DNA of 64,000 nt. It comes from Carposina sasakii. Taxonomy: Eukaryota > Arthropoda > Insecta > Lepidoptera > Carposinidae. The notes beneath the pieces were generated by a model. The model had not been told where the DNA came from. It did no database searches and was given only the letters and a program-made list of their open reading frames with translations. Numbering within the stretch: the first letter of the stretch is position 1; every line of letters starts with the position of its first letter. Positions 39,501-51,500 of the stretch are shown piece after piece. The position numbers and the translations under genes are program-made. The stretch lies in contig CP053170.1 of assembly GCA_014607495.2 (NCBI GenBank), positions 7,626,001 through 7,690,000 on the forward strand. The letters run 5' to 3'.

Positions 39501-42500
39501 CATTTAATTAAAATTTATAGGTGTTTGTACATTTTTAAACACAACATTCAAACAAATTCTTTCATTCACCTTCTACCATAATTCCCAAACATTTAGGTTT
39601 TTTTTATTGAAATTAAAAACGTCCAGCTATTATAGTGCTGACCATACTTTTTGATGACCTTTATATTCAGGTGATATCTAACAATATTTTTTTTCAATAT
39701 CACTCACTATTTCAAAATTCATTTTCTTTTATTTCAAGATATTTCAAAATATTTGTTTAAAGCAGGACTCGAACCCACTAACCGTTTTACACAGCCATCA
39801 ACTTAAGTAAGCACAAAAAGGTATCCCAGGACATAAAGAGCATGCCGGAAGAAATGAAAGCTTTGGGCTAAGACAAAGTATCACCACTTTATATCAAAGT
39901 TCGTTATCATGACGTTTCCTCCATTGGTATTGGTATAACGTTTCCTCCAATAGTGTTTTCCTAGGATAGGGGTGATAAAGAGGCCGTATTAACGTAAAAT
40001 CTCTCTTTACGGTGTCGATATGTGAATGTTACGTCAAGGCCGCTATATAACGTCACCGCTATCCTAGGAAGCCATAAGCTTTTGCTAAATTACAATATTT
40101 AACGGGTATGATGAATGCAAGCTTACATGTAAAGTAAAAGAGTAGGTACAATACCTATTTAAAATAAAAATAACCTGGAAATATATCCCATTGGATTCGC
40201 TACCAGTTTCTATATTGTTGCATCTGTGCCCGAAACGCGTCGGTAGGCTCACCCCTTAAGACGTGGGACTTTATATGCTAAAGGGTGGAAAAACGAGAGA
40301 CAGTCATTTGCACACTTCTGCCCAACCCCTTTGGAATAATGGGCATGGCTATATAGCCATACATGCATACATGTAGTATGGCTATAGAGTAGAGTTTTAG
40401 CATTATGATTGGAGGAAAACTCACGTTAACGAATATCGCTATAAAGCAGCGCAAACTTAGCTATGGGCCCTGGCCTGTCTATAATTCAGGTTTTATTGGC
40501 GTGCGGAACCCAATAGTGCTAGGACGATACATTTTTACACCAAATCGTGCATTGCTTCCATATTACCAAAGCGTATCGTGTTTTTTTTCACATTTAAATA
40601 GTAACAACACTCATAACATAGACAACAAAACATGCATGGATTATGTGAATTGATTACAACCTTGGTATAATCAGTTGTTGGATTTTAAGAACACATATTT
40701 AAAAATTAACAAATCAGTAGCATTTATAATTTGCTCTTTACTCATCAAACAATCATCCCACATTCAAAATAATTAGTTGTTAAATAAAATATTACAATTA
40801 ATTCAAACACTATAAATGTTATGGAAGCATCAAACGTTTAGTAGTGTTGGCATATTAAGTGCAAAGCAGAAGCATATAACAATAAAATGATGACCAAGAA
40901 ATCTCCGCTATAGAAAGAGACCTACGCAAACCATGAAAAAAAAAACAGCACATTTCACTCTTAAAAAACCCATAAATTTTTCTTGAAACAAAATAAGTGA
41001 AATAAGCCAGAACAATCGACACAACGAAGCAAGGAGAAAGAAGGACAGGACGATATACTGGACCAAATTTAAACCAACATTCGAAACCATTCAAACGTTC
41101 ACAACTTCTCAGAACAACGAAAATATTCCAAACATTCGGACATTTTGTGTATTTTTATGGCAACACCAACGGCAAAGGAATTTTATTCATTCGGTCTATA
41201 TGAATAAAATTCCTTTGCCTAAAATTTGGTCATTCAGCCACAAAAATGCACAAAATGTGCCAAAATTGTCAATGGCTGTTTATGATAGTTACCTTCGCCT
41301 CTCGTATGAACCTTCCACCGTCAACGTTAACTTTTTCTATCTTTGGCGTCCTCTCCACAACGTTTGTAAGTAGTACCTGTGAAATAACCACAAGACACCC
41401 ACAAAATTAGAAACAGTTAGTAAATACATTCAACAGTGTGATAGTTAGATGTTTATATTGACAATTATTAAAATACAGTTTTAAAATATTGACCATACAT
41501 TATTTTATGAAAATAAAACAATGAAACTAGCAATTTTAATTCAAAAGGAATTTACTATTAATTGTCAATATAAAGTGTAAGTTCATGTATAAATTCATTA
41601 ATTCCGTCTGAATTCCGTAGACTTTTATATAAGTAACTTAAGCGAAAAGTTACATTATATATATGGCATGCGTTCAATTTATTAATTTATATGGGAATTT
41701 TAAAAAGTGCCTGTCCAATATTTATGTGGTCATTGATTATTTCCATTTTTAAAACGTAATTATGACTAGAATGATCAAATCATGCAGCTTACATGCATTA
41801 AGTAGATACGAACATTATTATTTGATAAGTATCGAATAGTTGTTCCGTTTATCATTCATTAGTTATTATCGAAAATGTGATTATCTTATTATGTCCATGC
41901 ATATAACATAGTATTATTATGATAATCTAGACTTAAATGCACGTCCTAATAATCCAAAACGTGGACGAAACTAACGATATCTCGTCATATAGATAGTAGC
42001 GCCATCTGACAAGTATGAATTCGCTGGCGACCGCTGCGTTCTAAAAAATTTTTAAAACCCACCTATCAGCGGGACTGATTAGTCGAATGTTTGATGTAGT
42101 TGAATCACACCTGTCATAATTTCCTTTATGCATCTCGCTCCAGCTAATGATGGTTCTGAAGGACAGAAAAGGATAGAGCCACGGAAACATTCGAAAACTT
42201 GCTGACAGGTATGGTCCCATAGTCGATTTTCTAGAATCGAGAATCGAAAAAGAAAATCTCAAATTCGAACTCGAAATTCTAGAATGTTATCCTGCATCAT
42301 ATCTCACCCGGGTAGGTTCGAATTGTTCTTTCGGCCTGACTTCGATCGGAGGCTGAGCTTGTAGCTTGCCGAAGGAATCGTCGATCCATTCGGCTTCCTT
42401 CTCGAGACCTGCGTTGTAGTTGCGCAGGAGTTGGTATGCCGCTTCGCAGCTTCTTAGTCTGTGGGGAAGGCAATTTTGTTATAATATGAATAGGTTTTAA

Positions 42501-45500
42501 ATCTAAATGCTTAGGTAAATAATAAATAGTTTGTTTACGAAGCTTTAAAATTTCTCCAGAAAATGGGAAGCATTACGTAACAACTACAGCAATAACCAAA
42601 CATGCTGTCTCCTTCTTATTAATAACAACTGAAAGAGACATGTAATAAAGATCACTTAAAACTAAATACAATTACACACTAAGTGTATTCCCAAAATGGG
42701 ATATCCAGATTAACAAAGTGAAGACAGATATAAAAGATCACTGACTTGCCAGTTCATCTACTGAGATAACGCGCCTCTGAGCTCCTTAGTCAACTCCCAC
42801 GACATGTACAGAAGCAGATGCAGCCGATGTATTCTAGTGTAACCCCGAATCAGCTGAAGCATAAGCCTTAAAACTAATCCTAGATCATCACCATACTAAC
42901 CTCTCAGCCAACTGGCTGCAAACATTGTTCCATCTTCCATTAAGCTGGGCGACTTCCTTGTCAAGGCGCTCCAAATCGATGTGTTTGCCAGATCTAGGCA
43001 GTGAGGAGTGGGGTAGAGCCGCCCTGGAGCTTTCCACCAGGCGCCGGCAGTTCTCGGCGTCGTCGTTCATCTGGTCGATCTGGATTTGCTGCTTGCTGAC
43101 CGCTACTTGCATGCGGAGGAGGTCCTCATGGATCTGAGAAGGTAAGGTAACCGGTTGACATCGAATGGAGGGTAAAAAGGTCATTCAGAATTCAGATCAT
43201 GATTCTGATTTAAATGAGTACTTCAGTTTCAACTTATATATCTTTTAAGTTAATTACATCAGCCTATTGCACAGCAGTCCACTGCTAGACGAATTCCTCC
43301 CCCAAGGCACGCCTCAATACTACTGCAACAGGAGTGTGTTTTTGCCCACAGACACCGTGCTGGGCAGGCGGGTTAGGTGACCACAGTGTACTTTTCGGAC
43401 AATATATTGTCAACACGGGAGGCGCTACTGCCCACCTCGAAATCCTTAATCGTCTTGATACCCAAGAGCAGACATGGGCTGGTGCTATTCCACTCTGCCG
43501 ACACCATACAGTCTTTTAATCACGCAATAATACTCACATCCTTAAGAAGCTCCACATCATTGGGGAGGTCGTTAAACTGGGCCAGCTTGATCTCGAACTC
43601 GGAGATGGTCTGATGGTTTTCCTCCATGCTGTTGACGACGATCTCGACAAACTTCAGTCGCTCCACAAATAGCTGGCTCTTGGTCTGCAGATCGTTCCAC
43701 TTGCCAATGACCTTGTCGAGGTTCTTCTTCATTGCTGGCGTCTTTAGGGCTATGCCTGGTTGGAGACAGGAGATCAAATGTTAATGTTATATAGTCTACA
43801 TATAAATACATACAGGATGATTTTTGGTCGTCAACGTTCCCGAAACTACGGAATCTCCTCATCATCACGATTATTTTTCTCCATGGAAGCATACCTGGGA
43901 AGTGTCTGGTTTCCAAAATATTAGGGTCCAAAGTTGAGTAAATAGACTGCGTTTTTCTGCACAAATGCACATTGACGCGTGTAGCAAGATTTTATGACGA
44001 GAAATAATTAATATCTGTCTATGAAAAAACTAGCATAAACACTGGACACTATAAATTTCGCTCGATTAGGTAATAAAAAACATCTTTTCCCGGCATTTTT
44101 TTTTGGCATAAACTTACTTTATTTGATGTATAGAGAGTACGTACCCTTTGTTAAGGGTGGCAACGAAAAAATCCTGTATATACAAGGCTGTATTCCCGAA
44201 ATGGGGTAGCCAGAACTGCAGGAGCCAAGAGGTAGATCCTGCAGCCAGGTTTAGCATAACAGTGTCATGATCAGATGACAAGTTACTAGTTTATCCCCTG
44301 GGAAAATGCCCAAGTTCCTTAGTTGACTCTTACGACATGCACGGAGATACAGCTGATGTATTCTAATGAAGCCCCGAATCAGAACAGGAATATTATAGTA
44401 ATGCTAGATACAATTCAATATATCTAGAAGTTACTTAATTTATTGGTAACTTTACTTAGGAAAGACTATGTGCAAATTAATAAACGCATACGATATATTA
44501 TGGGTATAAGTCTCGTATGCTTTTATATTTGATCTCATCTTACTACAATCAAGTATAAGACCGAGCAAAAAACCTCTAAAACCAACCTCTGAAAGTGTTC
44601 TGCATCTCTTCAACGTCTCCGTTCAGGGCGTGCAGGCTGCTCTCCCAGTCCTTATGTTGCAGCACCAAATGCTCCAAGCTGTCCAGGTCTCGCGGGATGT
44701 GGCTGGCGATGCGTTCGTGTAGCTGCCTTTCCAGCACTTCCAGTCGCTCGAGAAGATGGCTCGATTGCTCGGTGAAGATACGCGCGGCATTCTTTGATTC
44801 CTCTGTAGAAGGATTTTGTTTTGAGATGGTTTGGTTAAATATTTTGTTGGAGGGTAGGAAATGAAAGTACGTCATTATTTTAAAAGTCAATAAGGGCCTC
44901 GTTCACCACGCTATTTGTCAAATAAGGTCTCAAGTAAGAGGTGATTAAGGGTTTCCATGTTGACAACATAAGCCAAAAATCAAACTGCGGTGACCAAATC
45001 CGCCTGCCCCGCATGGCGACTATGGGCAAAACCCTCCCTATGACAGTAACAGGCTAATGTGTGTAGTGTTATTCGGGAAATAACTAGGTTCATGGAACTT
45101 TACTTAGGGTGTTTAACGAGGCCCTAAACCTACCTGAAAACCTATAGTCAAACCATTTTCGTTCTATAGATTTGACTCGATAAACAACAAATACACACTT
45201 CAAATACATTTAAATTAATATTTAAAAGAAGAAGTAAGACTGAATACTTGAATGCAACTGGAAATAGCAGCGAATGAATTTGATAATGACTAACACAGAG
45301 TAAAAAGATATAGCACGTCAGGCAGTTTTTTGTGACAGAAGTTGGAGTACTGTTATATGTAGCTAAAAAAGGTCTAGTCTGTAGACCACATCGAATTGGT
45401 CATCTGTTAAATAATAGTTAACGGAAAAGTTATGTACTCACATAGTGATGATTGATAATATGAGGTTATTGAGATTGTCGATATAACATCTAATTGTCAT

Positions 45501-48500
45501 ACTAGAGATCTGGATCATTTTTTTTGTTATCGCTAGACTGTAACTATATTTGTGCCCTAAAACGGCGGTAGGCTCAGCCCTAATTTCGTACAACTAAACA
45601 GTCTAATTGGTGAAACACAGGCGTGTAATTCTGTGTGCGTGTAACACTTCTGTTTCTTAAGTAGTTAAACAGAAATAGATTGATCAATTTGCATTAAAAT
45701 AGATCAAATAAACTTATGTACGAGTAGGTACAAATTTTTATGTTATTCTTTGTGTCCTTTCGCCCCACACAATATGAAAAATTGCAATGATTGTATCAAG
45801 CACATGTAATAAAAATGATTTCGGGACCCAAGGTGACTTAAATTGTAGTCTATTTGCTTTGAAACGTTATATGACATCATACGGGCCATATGGGATCATT
45901 TTAGGAATTAAATTAGGGCATATAATTTTAACTGGTTAATTTAGGCATTAATGGAAGCAGGTGACCCGGCAGGTTATGTTTTTAACAATTTTATGGCATT
46001 GAATTATTTAAAGAAATAAATTCGACTGCGTAAAAATTTTGACCCAGTGTCACTCAAATGACTCAAGACAAATCTAACGATATCTCTGAAGCTCAAATGC
46101 GACAAACCGTTTAGGCTCTAGAGCGTTCCAAAGACAGTACATACACACGAAAAATATAACCCTCCTGCTGGCGCAGACGGTTATAAAGAGGGTCGTTACA
46201 GCAATACATTCCAAAGTACAATAACATAGCCCGGTTTCTTTTCTACGGTGGTATATGGCCCTTATCGTACATTTAGTAACCGAATTGAAGCATAGTGGCA
46301 AGGTTCTTATAGATTTAATTCGATTCCTATAATCAATTTCAAATGTCGATGGGTTGATTCATAGGTACCTCAGTTTTTATTAGATTGTCAACAACACCCT
46401 GCACATTTACGAGTCAGTCCACTTCATATAAAACACACATTTATTGTATGTAAAAGGTCACAAATCAAACGTATGATAATAACTTCTGATATGACATCAT
46501 GCTGTCAATTAATAGCATGGCTTGATGGTGCTATTGCTATGTTGTTATTCTGAGGGCGGTCTACCTACAATTAGGTAAGTATGTAAGTGGTGCTAGGAAA
46601 AAACCGCGCGTAAAGTTATACCCCCGTTTACAACGGCTGTGTTGGGGGATCCTTTACGTACAGGTTATTCAAACTGTAAACTGGGAAGACGTTTCCAAAA
46701 TATTAGGGTCCAACCAGTTGAGTAAATAGATTCGTGTGCGACCCCTTTCAAAATGCCGTAGCTGCATAAATGCATACAGGTAGACGCGTGTAGCAAGATT
46801 TTTTCACGAGAAATAGCCTATTAATCCCATCGTGGTAAGTGTCGCCTATGAAAAAAACTAGCATAAACACTGGACACTATAAATTTCGCCTGATCAAGTA
46901 ATTTAAAAAAATCCAAAAAAATTTCATCGTTTCCCAGACTTTTTTTTTGGCATAAACTTACTTTATTTGATGTAAGTATAGTAGTACATACCCTTCGTTA
47001 AGGGTGTCAACGAAAAAACAGCCTGTATGTAAATTATGTGGATTACATACCTCCTTTACCCCAAGAAAAAATCCTTTTTATTTTCTTCATTATTCACTAT
47101 TTTACTATCATTGGTTACTAAGCATAAATAGTCAAATATTTGCCACTAAACTGTTTTACAAATATTAACATTTAATAGTCTTCTCGATAAACATACAGTA
47201 TTTTCACTCAAGACTATATTAACTTTATATTAAAGTTTTTAATAATCGATTAAAAAATCGTTTCTTTCTTATGATCTAGAAAAAAACATTTGAAGTATAG
47301 GTAGTACTTCAAATGTTTAATGTAAAACTGTAAGTATTAAGGTGGTATAAAAACACAATACTACACTACGAGTATGCCACTAACGCAACCTATCAAATCA
47401 ATTGAATGAATTTTTTCTTCTATTCAAATAAACAACAACCGTAAAGTAAACAAATACCCAAACAAAAGGAATCTTCAAAGGAACATTCAATTGATTAAAA
47501 ACACAAGAAGAAAAAACAGCGGTAACAATTCAAAAATCATTAACGAACATAGAGCGTTTCACATAAAAGATCGCGTGGACGATTCAAAAATTGATCATAA
47601 TAAACGTTACTATACTCGTAAATAAGTTGTCGTTCGTAGGCTTCACTAATTGTGACTGACCGTATCGTAATGTTACCCATTACTATGGTCCCGTAGGACG
47701 CTGTGGTTCCATCATTATTGCAGTCGGATTGTAAGATTTTGATACTATGATACTATTTTTGACCCGATAGCTCAGTTGGTTAGAGCGAAAGCACGGTTTG
47801 CGAGTGGTCGTGAGTTCAATTCTCACTCGTGTGAAGAATTTTTTCATTTTCTTATTAATATTTTATACTAGTGGCCGCCCGCGACTCCGTCCGCGTGGAC
47901 TACAGAAAAAACAAAATGTCGAAATTATACGGGATAAAAAGTAGCCTATATGTTAAGTGGGACCTGTCACAATATATTCCTGAAAACTGTATCGAAATCG
48001 GTTCAGCCGTTTCTGAGATTAGCGTGCACAAATGCACAGGCACAGACAAAAGACAAACCGACAAACAGGCGAAAATTCCAAAAATCATTCTTTTGGGTAT
48101 TATTGCGTTGATAAAGGACTCCTATAATATTTTTTCTCGTATATCTTCCATGTACAGACAGCGATCCGTTACATTTTTATTATATGTATAGAATACTATT
48201 TTTAACCTAACATAGCGCAATTATCGTTTGGCTTTACTTATTTATGTAAGAATTCTTTTCTCTTTAGAAATTTAGTAGTATACTATTAAGCCAGGAAAAA
48301 GTCACTGAAGTTCTCAAGACCTTCCACTGTCATTTCATGAAAAGCTCGAAAAAATGCACGTATCAAGACTACTTACACCATCTATTTACAATAGTAAGGT
48401 GCAACGTACACCCACTCAATGATTACCTTATCAACCCATCAGTCTGTCCGTTTGTGTCAGAAAACAGACATTATATTACCCACTGCAGGGTATTTCAACT

Positions 48501-51500
48501 ATAGTTGTTACTAACGTTTACAGAAATCATATAAAGTAACTAGCGCCTCTTTTAAGAGCAGATGCAAATGGTGAATGAAAAAGCCATTTTATTTGATACA
48601 CGGCTAACATTAGCACTACAATTCGTCGTATTCTTTTCAACAGTAACATGTAGCAACTAGCGGCACAGTTATATTTACGGAGAAAGGTAGAAATGTTTGT
48701 TTTCTATTAGTCAGACCCTGATATTGATGTTATTGTTAGTCTATGAAGTAATGGCTAAAAGTGATATAATTCACATTATACCTATAGATAAATCTAAAAG
48801 ACTGTATTATGGGTACTTAAAAAGAATCTAGTGACCACTTTCGTACTATAATCTTTCAATTACAATCAATTACAGACCGCGTGTTGTTTGAATTGGAAAT
48901 AAATCATGTAATTACATATCAAATGTGTAACTTTTGTTTTGGTACAACTACCTACTCATTATACACATACTAATTACCTTTTCTACAAAGGGGAATATAC
49001 CTATAGTTGTTTCGTCAAATACTTTTTAAGAATGCAAACTGTCCACAAATCTTAGCATCGCAGTGTGATTTTTGGACTATGTTGTCAACACGTCGAACGG
49101 CGAACGGAGCAGTCGCTCCAGGCGCCAAATCCTAGAGGGCGCCTAAATGGTAAAGATATAGGTATATATTATTAAGAGCAAACAGGAGAGGCGCCATAAT
49201 TGGATCTAGCTCCATTCAAAAATTTACTTCGGGCCGGCGCTGCTGCTACCCCCTCCCGGAAACACTTGCTCAGACATAGGATGGTGCTGTTCTACACTGC
49301 CAACACCACACGGCTGTCGTATTATAATCACAGTAAATATACAACATACCTTCAGCTCGCGCTCTTCGTTCAAACTCGTCGAAGAGTCGGTTAACATCGT
49401 CGATTTCCCTCCTCAGCCTCCTTAGCTGAGGGTCGGCCGGGTCTCCCTCTGCCAGCAGTTTCTCTGCGTCCTCATTGAGGGCCCGTCTGATGGCCTGGCG
49501 CTGCTCTGCGCCCATGGCTACGAACTGAAATAAGGACTTATGTTTGAAGAGACCTCGAAACGCCAATTAATGCTTGTCACACCGTTATATAGTAATTGTA
49601 ATTCAAATGGAAAGGCGTAAAAAATAAGTCAAGGCACACCAGCACCCGTATGATGAATTTGGTGAGAGCGAGATGTCTCACTTTTAAACGTCAAATTCAC
49701 AGTGCTTTTAATAACTAAATAAACTAAGTGTATGTACTTTGCATGTAAAAAATAGACTTAAGAATTAGAATAGACACTTGTTCTCGAGCCAGGACTGAAG
49801 GAATTAGTGCTGATAGAAGTGGTTTGAAATCCCTTTTTACACACCAAGTAGAAACAATTGCCTTGTCTAGTTCTTACTTAGCTCTGTGGATTTGACGTTT
49901 AAAAGTGAGACATCTCGCTCTCACCAAATTCATCATACGCGTGCAGGCACATGGAGCTTTTGGAAATATTTTTACCAAGACTCTTTTATAAGCTGTTTAG
50001 AAAATTGGAAGTAAATATACAGGATGTGACAAAAGGGGTAAGTATGTAAAACTAAATGCTATGAAAATATCCACGGGACTCGAAATCATGTATTTACTTT
50101 TTGAGATTATATGAACATTTCTGAGTTGTTTAGGAATCACCATACAACCTATCTCGAAAAATAGGAAGTCTCTAATTTTAGGAAAAGGTTCTCGATTAAT
50201 AGTGGACTATGTTCATAGCCATGTTCCCAGTCACGGGCCTGTACCAACCTGTACCTGTACTTAGCTCGTGCCTCGGAAAGCACGTAAAACCGTTGGTCCT
50301 GCGCCTGATCTCTCTCCGGTCGTGTCGGCTTTCCGTCCCATCGGACTATGAGAGTAACGGAATAGAGAGTGCATCTGTTGCGCACACACTTGTGCACTAT
50401 AATATCTCCTGCGTACCTGGCCAATTTCCGTAGAGATTGGTCGCCTTGGCCGAAATACGGTCGGAGATCATCATCATCATGTTCATAGCATTTCGCTTAA
50501 CATACCCCATTGGCTACACCCTATACAGATGATTCCATATTGACTAAATCATCAAATAGTATCAAATATTTCTTTACCTGTGGGAAGTCCCATCCTTTCA
50601 CCACCTTGATGGTGGCGAAGATCATGTTCTGCCTCATCCGCAGCTGCTTCCTCTGCCAGAGCTGGATGACCTTCAGGAAACAGAACAGCCACATCATAAA
50701 CATCACCGTTATCCCGTCTATCACGCGCACCATGGTTACTCTAGTTAGTATTTATCTATTCACGACATTAGAGTACCGAGTATCGTCCAGTATTTACAAC
50801 TATTTAAACTTATACTGTCCACCACATAAAACATGGTCACACTATATCCACGGCACTTTTAATTCGGCTAAGACATGTATTATGGACTCATGTATTCACG
50901 GCACAAGAGTAGTATGTAGTATAGTATCGTCCAGTTAAGAAGAGCATTAAAACGTTATACTGTCCACTACACGAACCATGGTCACATTACATCCACACTA
51001 CTGTGTGACAAACACCATGTATTATGGTCACACGAAAACAACAGACTTTTAACTTTGTGTTTTGTTCACCATATTCTGTGGAATTTTTTGACACTTTTTT
51101 TTACAGTTTTATCTGCACACATTTTATATGACATCTTTTTCACAATGTATAAAAAATGAGAAAGAGCATCTGCTTTTTTAAATTTTAACCTGCATTAGCT
51201 AGTAACTATTATAATAATGAATATTTTTACTGTGAATTGACCAAGTCGATAACTATTCCCTACAAAAGACAGGAATATGACTACTTTAATAAATACCGTT
51301 ATCTACTAAGCAATTAGATTTTGTTTAAACAAATATCCAATTTGTCACATTTGTTGTTAAAATAAATGTAGATTACGTAAATTACCTACTACATAACTAC
51401 AAAATCCAAAACATTCTGCTTAATGTTTTAAAATACAATATCTGCATATTCTTGCGTTTTTAAAGACCTATGTGAGCAATATTTCAGGGTCTTACACCAC

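Larger units (their letters stand above)
39212..41292. other. Intron e17-e18
   Basis: 2.1 kb of AT-rich intron with an inverted-repeat element (39957-40071), a hairpin element (41140-41258) and a repeat near 40200-40340 that resembles 45550-45660. No exon seen. Confidence 0.6.
44803..49349. other. Intron e12-e13
   Basis: 4.5 kb of intron with copies of families F, G, the tRNA-SINE and B listed separately. Between them I see only AT-rich DNA, one short hairpin (47288-47322) and no exon. Confidence 0.6.

Noticed and set aside
47761..47840. Possible functional tRNA gene
   Set aside because: A and B boxes are present but the acceptor stem does not pair, and a near-copy at 6783-6852 shows it is a dispersed SINE head.
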